Assembly: GCA_943789305.1 (NCBI GenBank)
Contig: CALSTP010000001.1
Span: 1 to 64,000 of the forward strand
Length of the DNA stretch: 64,000 nt
DNA from: an uncultured Flavobacteriaceae bacterium
GTDB lineage: Bacteria > Bacteroidota > Bacteroidia > Flavobacteriales > Flavobacteriaceae
Direction: 5' to 3'
The position numbers and the translations under genes are program-made. Below the pieces are notes generated by a model, which was given only the letters and a program-made list of their open reading frames with translations, was not told where the DNA came from and did not search any database. Of this stretch, positions 16,730-24,834 are shown piece after piece; position 1 is the first letter of the stretch; every line of letters begins with the position of its first letter.

Positions 16730-16995
16730 AAAACACAAAAAAATGACCAAAAAAACACTTTTTTGGTCTAAAATGACTAAAAATAGATCAAAATAGGCCT
16801 AAAAACGCTAAAATAAGCTTTGTGAATAAGGCTGTTAAAAAGTTAAGAATATAAGTTTGATTAATGACCAGACTGAATAATTTAAGGTCTTTTTCAAATT
16901 AATAATAACGACCATAGTTCAGCTGTGGCGGTTATATTTTTTTCTCGATGTTAATATTAGGAGATAAGTAAAAAAAATAGTAATTTTTAGAAAAA
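16730..16995. other. Non-coding stretch with an A/T-rich perfect hairpin and degenerate short repeats
   Basis: The perfect inverted repeat GACCAAAAAA/TTTTTTGGTC at 16745-16768 lies just after the previous gene. It is followed by the tandem-like words ATGACTAAAAATAGATCAAAATAGG. Around 16904-16943 a weak stem (ACCATAG with CTGTGG) runs into a T-rich tail and might act as a terminator. No coding sequence is seen. Confidence 0.4.
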
Positions 16996-17181
16996 ATGAA
17001 ATTTTTAGAAAAATACTATCCTGTTCTTCTTGCGTTTTTTAGTTTTTTATACTCAGTATATTTATGGTTTTCTGGGAACGAGCTTGAAGGGATTTATGTG
17101 GGCTTGTGGCCGGTTACAATTTTAGCTTTTGCCTTTGTAATAAGACAAAGAAGGAATGATGATAAAAACTCAGGACTATGA
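16996..17181 (+). CDS. Small two-helix membrane protein
   Basis: A 61-residue protein with two hydrophobic helices (about 9-25 and 34-52) joined by a short loop (GNELEGIYVG), then a basic tail (RQRRNDDK). No family is recognised. Its stop overlaps the next ATG in an ATGA junction, so the two small membrane proteins are probably translated together, which is the best evidence that both are real. Confidence 0.55.
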   Translation: MKFLEKYYPVLLAFFSFLYSVYLWFSGNELEGIYVGLWPVTILAFAFVIRQRRNDDKNSGL

Positions 17182-17375
17182 ATAAAAATCAAATAATGTT
17201 TATCGTTGGCTCAATAATTTTTGTCATTTACGTTTATTTTTATTTTAAAATAATCCTAAGACAACATAGGGGCAAGCGTGAAGATAACCTCAAACCCCAT
17301 GATTCAAACGATTTCGACGGAATGGGTAATCAAGGAAGAATTCCAGACAAGAAACCGAAAAACAGAGCGATGTAA
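17178..17375 (+). CDS. Small single-helix membrane protein
   Basis: A 65-residue protein with one transmembrane helix (IMFIVGSIIFVIYVYFYF region, residues 6-24) and a basic, Gly/Asp-containing cytoplasmic tail (RQHRGKRED to KKPKNRAM). It starts inside the stop codon of the previous gene (ATGA overlap). No family is recognised. The strong hairpin at 17425-17459 closes this two-gene unit. Confidence 0.5.
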   Translation: MNKNQIMFIVGSIIFVIYVYFYFKIILRQHRGKREDNLKPHDSNDFDGMGNQGRIPDKKPKNRAM

Positions 17376-17424
17376 GCTTGATTGATTCGACATCAGGCTC
17401 TTTTGTAAGCATACAAATTCATTT

Positions 17425-17459
17425 AAAAACCATAGTTGCAAATTGCAACTATGGTTTTT
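17425..17459. terminator. Perfect 16-bp hairpin terminator
   Basis: Both arms are exact complements: AAAAACCATAGTTGCA at 17425-17440 and TGCAACTATGGTTTTT at 17444-17459, with a loop of three bases. The arm ends give A and T runs on each side, so it can work in both directions. It follows the small membrane protein pair and precedes the NTF2-like gene. Confidence 0.85.
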
Positions 17460-17496
17460 ATTTTGTAATTTTAAATAATAAACTATAATTAAAAAA

Positions 17497-18420
17497 ATGA
17501 AACACACGCTCTTATTATTATTCGCATTTGTGGTAACGGAATTGACCGCACAAAAAAATTTAAATGGTAAAATTTATGACAAGCATCCAACCATAGAAAT
17601 CGTAAACAAGTTTACGGAAGCTTATGTTTCGGGGGATGTTGCTACCATCGAAAGCTTGGTTACCGATGATTTTATCATGTACAATACAATGAACAACAAC
17701 CCCAATTACAAAGGTGGGGATGTATCCAACTTAATAGGGCAAACCAATTTTATTAAAAACAACATGGTTGGGGTAACTCTCAAAGACCGGGTAGCAGCCT
17801 ATTCAGATGCTCTTGAGTTCAAAAATGGAGCAATTTATGTATACACCTACCAGATGTTTACCGCTTACGATAAAAGCAACGGATTCAAAATTAAAACTCC
17901 CAGAAACAGCACTTTTATTTTCGATAAAACCAATAAAAAAATAAGACGCCTATTGTGGGCAGACAACACTGCAGCTTGGGATAAGTGGAGATTATCAAAT
18001 CAAACCATCAAGAATGGAACCATATACAAAGACCATCCTTTGATTGTAAAGGTAAGAAAGGTTTATTACAATCTTGTAAATGAAAATGTAGAGGAAACCT
18101 TTAAAGACTTTAATCCTAATGCCAGAATTTACGACAGTAATTTAACCGACAAAAAATATATTAGTCTGGAGGAGCAAAAAGAAAACGTGGCCAATGTTTT
18201 GAAAACTTTTGAGATGATTTCAATAGACGAAGTCGGTTATCCCGACTATTTAGATTATGAAGGTAATGGAGGAGTTGCACTTTCTTGGTGGGAATTTACT
18301 TTAAAAAATAGAAAAACAGGAGATATCAAGAAATTAAGTGTTCACAGTCAAATGTGGTTCAACGAAAAAGGGATGATTGGAAGGGAAGACGTCTATTACA
18401 ACGCAAACCTTTTACAATAA
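17497..18420 (+). CDS. Secreted protein with two NTF2/SnoaL-like domains
   Basis: A 307-residue protein with a signal peptide (LLLLFAFVVTELTA, cleavage before QKN). Two similar halves follow. The first is near 28-155 (KHPTIEIVNKFTEAYVSGDV, then ESLVTDDFIMY); the second near 170-300 (YKDHPLIVKVRKVYYNLV, then KDFNPNARIYD). Each starts with the helix and acidic sheet pattern of SnoaL-like/NTF2-like domains, which bind small hydrophobic molecules or act as cyclases or isomerases. The ligand is unknown. It is a single-gene unit between two good terminators. Confidence 0.6.
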   Translation: MKHTLLLLFAFVVTELTAQKNLNGKIYDKHPTIEIVNKFTEAYVSGDVATIESLVTDDFIMYNTMNNNPNYKGGDVSNLIGQTNFIKNNMVGVTLKDRVAAYSDALEFKNGAIYVYTYQMFTAYDKSNGFKIKTPRNSTFIFDKTNKKIRRLLWADNTAAWDKWRLSNQTIKNGTIYKDHPLIVKVRKVYYNLVNENVEETFKDFNPNARIYDSNLTDKKYISLEEQKENVANVLKTFEMISIDEVGYPDYLDYEGNGGVALSWWEFTLKNRKTGDIKKLSVHSQMWFNEKGMIGREDVYYNANLLQ

Positions 18421-18427
18421 ACAGCTA

Positions 18428-18458
18428 AAAAATGCCTCCGCATATAGGAGGCATTTTT
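18428..18458 (+). terminator. Rho-independent terminator after the NTF2-like gene
   Basis: The arms AAAAATGCCTCC (18428-18439) and GGAGGCATTTTT (18447-18458) pair exactly around a 7-base loop, with T residues at the 3' end. It starts 7 bp after the stop codon at 18420. Confidence 0.9.
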
Positions 18459-18492
18459 GATTGTTAAAACAAAAATTAAAAAAATCTATTAA

Positions 18493-19254
18493 ATGAAAAA
18501 ATTATTATTTGCAATTGTTTTACTTACAACCATGTATTCTTTTGGTCAATCAACAACCATGTTGGCAATGCTTTTAGAGGACGGAAAAGAAGAAAGTTAT
18601 CTTAAGATGGAAGAGAATTGGAAAAAAGTCAATGAAGCTTTTGTAGCCAATGGGTCCATTACCCAATGGTCGGTTTGGAAAAGAACTCCGAGAGAAGGAG
18701 ATGAAAATTGGGCTCAATATTATGTTTTGATCCGAAGAAATGCAAAACAAGATCAATTACAAAATGATAACTGGAAAGAAGTAGCCTACAACGCCTTCAA
18801 AGGGAAAAGTAAAAAAACAGTTGACAAAATGTTATCCTCAGAAGGAATCATAAAAGAAATAAGAAGCAGAACCTATAAATTAGTCGCATCTACAGGATGG
18901 AGAGGTCTGGAATGGGAAATTGGCGATAAAGCTTATTTCCATTACATGACTCAAAAAAACGATGATTTTGTTGCTTATGAGAATGCGGTTTGGAAACCCA
19001 TTGCTCAACAAAGAATCTTAGATGGATATCTAAAATACTGGGGAATTAGTGAACTTGTCGATTCTAATGACGTAACAAAAGCTCTTGAATCAAAAGCAAC
19101 TCATGTAGCTTTTAACTTTCCTGCCAAGAAAAAAAATGAAACTCAATGGAAAGAACCTGAAGGATTTTTGAATCAAAAAGCATGGGAAGGACTTTTAGAG
19201 TCTAGAGAGATGTTGGATGCTGAAGAGCTTACCCTAGTCTATTCCACGTTCTAA
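18493..19254 (+). CDS. Secreted hypothetical protein
   Basis: A 253-residue protein with a signal peptide (LLFAIVLLTTMYSFG, cleavage before QST). The mature part is rich in charged and aromatic residues, with repeated Trp motifs (EENWKKVNEAF, QWSVWKR, ENWAQYYVLIRR) and two similar halves, the second beginning near residue 125 (GWRGLEWEIGDKAYFHYM). It resembles ABM-like (antibiotic monooxygenase fold) dimers of stress-response proteins, but no catalytic residues can be named. It lies just after a terminator, so it is probably transcribed alone. Confidence 0.55.
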   Translation: MKKLLFAIVLLTTMYSFGQSTTMLAMLLEDGKEESYLKMEENWKKVNEAFVANGSITQWSVWKRTPREGDENWAQYYVLIRRNAKQDQLQNDNWKEVAYNAFKGKSKKTVDKMLSSEGIIKEIRSRTYKLVASTGWRGLEWEIGDKAYFHYMTQKNDDFVAYENAVWKPIAQQRILDGYLKYWGISELVDSNDVTKALESKATHVAFNFPAKKKNETQWKEPEGFLNQKAWEGLLESREMLDAEELTLVYSTF

Positions 19255-19261
19255 GATTTTA

Positions 19262-19431
19262 GTGTTAAAAATTATTCCAAAAGCCTTTAAAATCATAGGA
19301 GTTACTTTTTTAGGGATTATATCCTTACTTTTTTAAACGCATATATTTTTTCGGTCAAGTCAAGTAAAAAAAGCTCAAAATTAGTTGCAGAATTGGGGAA
19401 AGACGCCCTCTATAATACGGCCATGGATTGA
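19262..19431 (+). pseudogene. Membrane-anchor gene remnant with a frameshift
   Basis: Starting from a GTG at 19262 the frame reads LKIIPKAFKIIGV and GIISLLF, then stops in a run of T. Adding one base in the run near 19328-19335 continues as LNAYIFSVKSSKKSS, then KLVAELGKDALYNTAMD to a TGA at 19429-19431. The pattern (hydrophobic anchor, then basic segment) looks like the start of an exported enzyme, but nothing follows. It is probably the stump of a lost gene. Confidence 0.35.
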
Positions 19432-19476
19432 GCTACAAATGAGAGCAAACTTTTATTTTAACGAAAAGTAAGGAGT

Positions 19477-20850
19477 TTATTTCTTTTTAAGTTTTACGGT
19501 GAAGTGTCGCATAATCGGAGCCTCCCAATCAATCTCATAACCCCTTTTAGCCTCTTTACGGGTATCGTAAATGTTTTTGAGTGCGACGGCAACATATTCC
19601 ATTTGCGAAAGGGTATAAGTTCTTCGAGGGATGGCTAAACGAACCATTTCTAATTTTGGAAATCGATTTTCTCGAGTTTTGGGATCCCGATCAGCCAACA
19701 GGGGTCCAATTTCAACTCCCCTAATTCCGGCAACAATGTAGAGTTCAATAGCCAAGGACTGTGCCCTGTATTCTTCTTTTGGAATATCGGGTACAAACTT
19801 GGCAGCATCAATATAAATTGCGTGTCCCCCAAAAGGTTTAAGCACGGGTACTTTAAACTCATCAAGGCGACGACCCAAGTAATTTATTTGTTGAATTCTA
19901 CTTTCGAGATATTCAAAGGTAGTACCCTCGATAAGACCCTGAGCCAAAGCCCCCATATCCCTGCCCGACATTCCGCCATAGGTTACAAAACCCTCGTACA
20001 TGATCGCAAAAGTTGAACAGTTTTTGTACAGTTCAGAATCGTTCATAGCAATGAACCCTCCCATATTTACAATACCATCTTTTTTTGCACTCATGGTCAT
20101 CCCATCTGCTAAAGAAAACATCTCTTTTACAATTTGTTTGATTTTGTGGTCTGCAAATTCTTTTTCTCGAATTTTGATGAAGTAGGCATTTTCGGCAAAG
20201 CGGGCTCCATCAATAAAAAAACCCACTCCATACTGGTCACAGAGCTTACGAATAGCGCGCATGTTTTCTATAGATACTGGTTGTCCTCCAGCAGAATTGC
20301 AGGTAACGGTTAAAAGTACAAATGGGATTTTTCCCGGATGCTTTTGTAATGTTTTATCAAGTTTTTGTAGATCAATATTCCCCTTAAAAGGATAATTATC
20401 CTTGATATCAAAAGCCTCTTTTACAGTACAATCAACAGCAGTTGCATTCCTGTATTCGATATGACCTTTTGTAGTATCAAAATGGCTGTTTCCTGGAATT
20501 AAATCTTCCTTGTTTACCAATGCAGAGAACAAAACATTTTCTGCGGCTCTGCCCTGATGTGTTGGAATAAAATGTTTAAATCCCGTTAAGGATTTTACCG
20601 TTTTTTCGAGTTTAAAAAAAGAACTCGATCCAGCATAACTTTCGTCACCAAGCATTATTTCTGCCCATTGCTTATCGGACATTGCTCCTGTTCCAGAGTC
20701 GGTAATCAAATCGATTATTACTTGATTACTGTTTAGTTTAAACAAATTGAAAGAGGCTTCTTCAATCCATTTTTTCCGCATTTCGGGAGTTGATTGTTCA
20801 ATGGACTCTACCATCTTGATTTTATAGGGTTGTATATAAGGCAACTTCAT
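19477..20850 (-). CDS. tnaA: Tryptophanase
   Basis: A 457-residue PLP enzyme of the tryptophanase/tyrosine phenol-lyase family, which splits L-tryptophan into indole, pyruvate and ammonia. The PLP lysine is K257 in MSAKKDG. The conserved LITDSGTGAMSD, PTHQGRAAEN and NSAGGQPVS segments are all present. The choice between the two activities rests on two residues: FDTTKGH has Asp where tyrosine phenol-lyases have Thr, and RHFTVKL has His where they have Phe. Both match tryptophanase. The start at the ATG ending at 20850 was chosen because the protein then begins KLPYIQPYKIK like its relatives; an upstream in-frame ATG would add 22 hydrophobic residues. It is a single gene, without a visible tryptophan permease or TnaC leader next to it. 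Confidence 0.88.
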   Translation of the reverse strand: MKLPYIQPYKIKMVESIEQSTPEMRKKWIEEASFNLFKLNSNQVIIDLITDSGTGAMSDKQWAEIMLGDESYAGSSSFFKLEKTVKSLTGFKHFIPTHQGRAAENVLFSALVNKEDLIPGNSHFDTTKGHIEYRNATAVDCTVKEAFDIKDNYPFKGNIDLQKLDKTLQKHPGKIPFVLLTVTCNSAGGQPVSIENMRAIRKLCDQYGVGFFIDGARFAENAYFIKIREKEFADHKIKQIVKEMFSLADGMTMSAKKDGIVNMGGFIAMNDSELYKNCSTFAIMYEGFVTYGGMSGRDMGALAQGLIEGTTFEYLESRIQQINYLGRRLDEFKVPVLKPFGGHAIYIDAAKFVPDIPKEEYRAQSLAIELYIVAGIRGVEIGPLLADRDPKTRENRFPKLEMVRLAIPRRTYTLSQMEYVAVALKNIYDTRKEAKRGYEIDWEAPIMRHFTVKLKKK

Positions 20851-21125
20851 AGCCAATAGGTTTAGTTGAAAAATAATAATTAATAAAAAACAAATTCTTT
20901 GATCGAAAGAGGACAAAAGGAGTTTTAGAAGAGGTAAGAGTCTCTACTTTTGATGTTTTGATAATGACGAAAAGAAATCGACTTTGTTTTCATACTTCAA
21001 AGCTAGATAAATTTTTACAGATGCTCTGGTTTTGGAACAAAAACTAGGAAAAATAAAGATTAATATTTTGTTTCTCACTTCTTTTTTAGTCAGAAATCCT
21101 TTCACTTTTATAATATTAGAAGTAA
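20851..21125. other. Non-coding gap before tryptophanase
   Basis: No gene, strong hairpin or clear promoter box was recognised here. It should contain the tryptophanase promoter, since the next gene upstream is a broken one that points the same way. Confidence 0.3.
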
Positions 21126-21586
21126 TCAGTTGTTTTGAGTTCTTTTTTTACCCTCTTGGGTCATTGCAAATTTGCTGTTTCGGGTCATTTTTTTGATAAA
21201 CCCTACTCGTCTAAACCGCATCGCATTCTAATCTTGATCAACAGCAAAAGAGCGCACTGCCTGAAACTCAAATTCCCCTAAAATTTCCCATCCGTAGTCT
21301 CGGCTGATTTCAGAGGTATACTTTTTGGAACTTCGTTTTGGATATGCAAACCAAACTGTTCCGGCTCCCTTTAGTTTCTGATTCATTATTGGTGTGATCT
21401 CATCGATTTCATTTTTTGTTTGAACAAACAATAAGATAAATTCGAGGTCGTTAGCCTCTTTGACATTCGTTTTGACAGAACAAACTTCCTCATTTCATAA
21501 TGTTCTTTTGAAAATTCTGAGGGAAAATTTAAAATGTAAATTTCCTTATGGTCTTTAAAGTTTGGTTTTTTAAAAGTAGCTGTCAT
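21126..21586 (-). pseudogene. DUF3052-like gene with a frameshift and an in-frame stop
   Basis: The first part (ATFKKPNFKDHKEIYILNFP, ending 21386) and the second part (EANDLEFILLFVQTKNEIDE, KGAGTVWFAYPKRSSKK, RSFAVDQD) lie in different frames. They join if one base is added near 21500. The second part ends at TAG (21228-21230) exactly where relatives continue with Trp. Past that TAG the frame reads NAMRFRRVGFIKKMTR through to a stop at 21126. One-base change from TGG would explain the stop. The protein would have about 153 residues and resemble DUF3052, a small globular domain of unknown role. Two independent lesions make true gene loss more likely than a sequencing error. Confidence 0.65.
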
Positions 21587-22084
21587 TTGGTTTTTGGGGT
21601 TTTTTTTGGTTTTTCAGAATTAGACAAGAACAAGTAAATATTTTTACACTCTATTAAAACAACCTGTTTTTTATTATTTAGTGGTAATTAAAGGCCAAAT
21701 ACAAATCCTCCTATGTACTGTTTAACTACTATTTATCAGCCACATGTCGTATATCTACTCAAATAAGTGGTCTAAACGCAAGGGCATTAATTATATAAGC
21801 TCCCAAAAAAAGTACTTCTATGAAGTCCAGTAGCAGAATGTAATCGGTATGAGAACAGATTTAGGAACTGTTTGAGTTCTAAAGTAGTAAAAAAAAGAAA
21901 GCTAAACAACTGTAAAGCAAATATTTAATGGGCTACGATTGATTTTTAAAGAAGCACGTTAAAACCCCTGTTTAGGAATTAAAATAAAATTGTAAAATAA
22001 AAGGATCGCTAACCATTTAACTACCTAATTCACAGAATATATGCAAATGTAAAGTTAAAGTAGTTTTTAATCATTTTTAATTCC
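21587..22084. other. 528-bp gene-free stretch before the cold-shock gene
   Basis: No open frame with coding character was found on either strand. No strong hairpin was seen. The lower part close to 22085 carries the promoter of the cold-shock gene. Confidence 0.4.
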
Positions 22085-22092
22085 TATCTTCG
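22085..22092 (+). promoter_or_regulatory. Likely -7 promoter box of the cold-shock gene
   Basis: TATCTTCG matches the Bacteroidetes -7 consensus TAnnTTTG with one change. It ends 22 bp before the ATG. No clear TTG was seen at the -33 distance. Confidence 0.45.
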
Positions 22093-22114
22093 CAGTCAAT
22101 TAAAAAATTTTATT

Positions 22115-22312
22115 ATGAGTAATCACAATGGAACTGTAAAGTTCTTTAACAACGCAAAAGGATTCGGATTCATCACAAATGAAAATGGAGAAGATATTTT
22201 TGTACACGTAAACAATACCCAAGACGAAATAACTGAAGGAGACAAAGTTAGCTATGACGTGGAGGAAACTCCAAAAGGTCTTAGTGCTATTAACGTTAGT
22301 TTAGAAGACTAA
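22115..22312 (+). CDS. Cold-shock domain protein, CspA family
   Basis: A 65-residue single cold-shock domain. RNA-binding motif RNP1 is KGFGFI at residues 15-20 and RNP2 is DIFVH at 27-31. These proteins bind single-stranded RNA or DNA and melt secondary structure, for instance at low temperature. Length is typical for the family. The acidic C-terminal half (EITEGDKVSYDVEET) is normal. It is a single gene with its own promoter and terminator. Whether it is cold-induced or a constitutive paralogue cannot be seen. Confidence 0.95.
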   Translation: MSNHNGTVKFFNNAKGFGFITNENGEDIFVHVNNTQDEITEGDKVSYDVEETPKGLSAINVSLED

Positions 22313-22331
22313 TTCGTATAAAGTATAGTGT

Positions 22332-22363
22332 AAAAAGCCTTGCCTTTTGGCAGGGCTTTTTTT
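22332..22363 (+). terminator. Rho-independent terminator of the cold-shock gene
   Basis: A stem of AAAAAGCC plus TGCC pairs with GGCA plus GGCTTTTT around a TTTT loop, followed by a run of T. It begins 20 bp after the stop codon. It may also serve the convergent ABC transporter gene. Confidence 0.9.
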
Positions 22364-22392
22364 GTGCCTTAATTTTTGTTTTGTTTTCAATG

Positions 22393-24129
22393 TTACATTC
22401 TTGTTTGGTAGGTGTAGAGCTCAAAGTACCTTCCTTTAGCTTCAATCAGTTCCTGATGTTTCCCACGTTCAACAATATCCCCATCTTCTACAACCAAAAT
22501 TTGATCTGCTTTTTGAATAGTGCTCAGTCGGTGTGCAATCACAAATGTAGTTCGATTTTTCATCAACACCTCCAGGCTTTTTTGAATGTATGCTTCACTT
22601 TGGGTATCGAGGTTTGAGGTGGCCTCATCCAAAATCACAATTTTTGGGTTTGCCAACAATGCGCGGGCAATTGAAATCCGTTGTTTCTGTCCCCCAGACA
22701 ATTTGAGCCCCCGTTCCCCAATTAGGGTATCCAGTCCGTCTGTAAACCGATCTGTAAATTCATTGACATAGGCGCCATTTACAGCTTCCAAAAGGTCATC
22801 TTCACTAGCATCTGGACGTGGAAAAAGAATGTTTTCTCGAATGGTACCTTCATACAAAAAGTCGTCTTGAAGTACCACGCCCAATTGACTTCTAAAACTT
22901 TTTAAATCCACCTTTGACAAATCAACACCATCAATCAATACCTGCCCAGAGTTTGGGTTCAAAAATGCAGTTGCCAGTCCGGCTATGGTGGATTTCCCAG
23001 AACCCGAAGAACCTACTAATGCGGTTACACTTCCCTTGGATGCTTCAAATGAAATATTGTGCAGTACTTCGGTTTTATTATCATAGCTGAAAGAAATGTT
23101 GTTAAAAGAAACATTCCCTTCGATTTGATTGAGCCTGATGATTCTTAATTTGGGGTCATTTTCCTGGGGAAGTTTCATGAGTTCTTGGGTTCTGTCTAAA
23201 CCAGCAAAGGCCTCGGTAAGCTGACTTCCAATATTACTCATTTGAACAATGGGCGCGATCATAAACCCTAGGAAGAGGGTAAAAGAAACAAACTCTCCAT
23301 AGGTCATCGTATTTTTCATGATAAAATATCCACCCATTCCCATAATACTTGCAGATGCTAGTCCGAGTAAAAAAGTAGAAGAACTCGTCATAAATGCAGT
23401 AGCGGTCAAACTCTTTTTTACATTTTGAAATAAATCATCAACCCCTTTTTCAAAAACGCGTTGCTCTTGAGCCTCAGCATTAAAGCCTTTGATGATCCGA
23501 ATTCCGTTTAGTGTTTCAGTCAAGCGGCCGGTAACCGTGGCATTTATTTTGCCACGAGCTCGAAAGATTGGGCGAATGTACCCAAAAGCTTTCAATGCAA
23601 TCAGTGCAAAAACAGTTACAGGGACCAAAACAAACAAGGTCATTTGTGCATTGATTTTAATTAAGATTGCCAAAGATATAAAAGCGGTTATGCTTCCTCC
23701 GATCAACTGAACCAAGCCAGTTCCAACTAAATTTCTGACTCCTTCAACATCAGTCATTACTCTAGAAACAAGTGCCCCAGATTTGTTGTTATCAAAAAAA
23801 CTAACGGGTAAGGTCAACAGTTTTTCTTGAACTTTAGCCCGAAGAATTGAAATTAAATGCTGTGCCTCGACACTCAAAAGGCGAGTAAGCGAAAACGAGC
23901 TTATGGATTGAAATAAAAGTGCAGTACATACTGCGACTAACAAAATTGTTAAACCCTCTGTATCCTTTGAGGGGATTACTTCATCGATCAAGTTTTTACT
24001 CGCATAAGGAAGTATCAGACCCGATAAACTTCTGATAATTATCAGAAACAATCCAATAGAAATAATTTTTTTTCTCGGCCAAATAAATTCTTTGAATGCC
24101 CAACTAAAGGAAACATTATTTTTACTCAT
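22393..24129 (-). CDS. ABC exporter, fused membrane and ATPase domains (MsbA-like)
   Basis: A 578-residue half-transporter. The N-terminal 320 residues hold about six transmembrane helices (type 1 ABC exporter fold). The ATPase part has Walker A GSSGSGKST (about 370-378), the signature LSGGQKQR (about 475-482) and Walker B IVILDEATSNLD (about 496-507), followed by the H-loop IAHRLST. Such proteins export lipids, peptides or drugs as dimers; MsbA flips lipid A. The substrate cannot be told from sequence. It converges with the cold-shock gene. Confidence 0.92.
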   Translation of the reverse strand: MSKNNVSFSWAFKEFIWPRKKIISIGLFLIIIRSLSGLILPYASKNLIDEVIPSKDTEGLTILLVAVCTALLFQSISSFSLTRLLSVEAQHLISILRAKVQEKLLTLPVSFFDNNKSGALVSRVMTDVEGVRNLVGTGLVQLIGGSITAFISLAILIKINAQMTLFVLVPVTVFALIALKAFGYIRPIFRARGKINATVTGRLTETLNGIRIIKGFNAEAQEQRVFEKGVDDLFQNVKKSLTATAFMTSSSTFLLGLASASIMGMGGYFIMKNTMTYGEFVSFTLFLGFMIAPIVQMSNIGSQLTEAFAGLDRTQELMKLPQENDPKLRIIRLNQIEGNVSFNNISFSYDNKTEVLHNISFEASKGSVTALVGSSGSGKSTIAGLATAFLNPNSGQVLIDGVDLSKVDLKSFRSQLGVVLQDDFLYEGTIRENILFPRPDASEDDLLEAVNGAYVNEFTDRFTDGLDTLIGERGLKLSGGQKQRISIARALLANPKIVILDEATSNLDTQSEAYIQKSLEVLMKNRTTFVIAHRLSTIQKADQILVVEDGDIVERGKHQELIEAKGRYFELYTYQTRM

Positions 24130-24202
24130 ATCTTTGTTTGAATTATAAAACTAGGCTAAAATTTAGAATTTGAATCTTTTGATTCAAATAGTTTTAAATA
24201 GT

Positions 24203-24406
24203 ATGTTTATGAACGATGAATTACTCTTATTTCCGCCATCAGTCTATCTAGCAATTGGCGTTTTTTTTGGTGCAATTGGTGCTTATTTAGCAGAACAAAG
24301 AGGGAGAACGCACTACAAAGGATTTTTGATTGGATTTCTTTTTGGTTTTTTGGGTGTTTTAGCCATGATTTTTTTCTTGAAGAACAAAAAAAAATCCAAC
24401 TTGTAA
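24203..24406 (+). CDS. Small two-helix membrane protein
   Basis: A 67-residue protein with two hydrophobic helices (SVYLAIGVFFGAIGAYLAE, then GFLIGFLFGFLGVLAMIFFL) around a basic loop (QRGRTHYK), ending in a Lys-rich tail. The pattern of Gly residues in the second helix recalls small membrane proteins with a GxxxG-type helix, but no family is assigned. ATG 24203 or 24209 is preferred over the TTG at 24170. It faces the next gene with a 2-bp gap at their ends. Confidence 0.55.
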   Translation: MFMNDELLLFPPSVYLAIGVFFGAIGAYLAEQRGRTHYKGFLIGFLFGFLGVLAMIFFLKNKKKSNL

Positions 24407-24408
24407 AT

Positions 24409-24831
24409 TTATTTTTTAAGCAAGACTTTAGTACCCTCATAAAACAAAATTCCTGCGGGTCCCATCATAAAAGTTGCGAGTAAGGGCAGTACAATATAAA
24501 GGTGTTTGATTTCTTTCTTTTTGGACTCTCTCATAATCCAGCAGCCTACCCAAAAGTCAAAAGCCAGATAGTGAAGCCAACCTGCTGCAATAAGTTCAGG
24601 AGTACTGTTTTCATACAAAGCTATAATTCCTTCCAAGCTCGAAAAATCTACATTTCCCAGCCCCCCATTTACAAAAATGAAGTAAAGGTAAAAAAGACTA
24701 AACACAAGCGGGACAAACGGCCGTTCCGAGAGGAGGAGGGTAAACGTCCATTTAGGTGCCAAAAGGAGTAAGCCCCAAGCCACTAAAATACTAGTGTTAC
24801 AGATTATAAATAAAGTTTCAGTTGTTGTCAT
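24409..24831 (-). CDS. DUF4281 (ABA4-like) membrane protein
   Basis: A 140-residue protein with four hydrophobic segments. It has the ABA4-like hallmarks: WLHYLAFDFWVG around residue 85, and the C-terminal MGPAGILFY. In plants ABA4 is needed for neoxanthin formation from violaxanthin, that is a carotenoid step. The bacterial members are found with carotenoid genes in some lineages, but their activity is not established. It is 3 bp after the dioxygenase gene and in the same direction, so the two are cotranscribed. A role in carotenoid chemistry is an inference. Confidence 0.75.
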   Translation of the reverse strand: MTTTETLFIICNTSILVAWGLLLLAPKWTFTLLLSERPFVPLVFSLFYLYFIFVNGGLGNVDFSSLEGIIALYENSTPELIAAGWLHYLAFDFWVGCWIMRESKKKEIKHLYIVLPLLATFMMGPAGILFYEGTKVLLKK

Positions 24832-24834
24832 GGT

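Noticed and set aside
19477..20850. Tyrosine phenol-lyase as the identity of the PLP enzyme
   Set aside because: The Asp and His at the two discriminating positions match tryptophanase; tyrosine phenol-lyase has Thr and Phe there.
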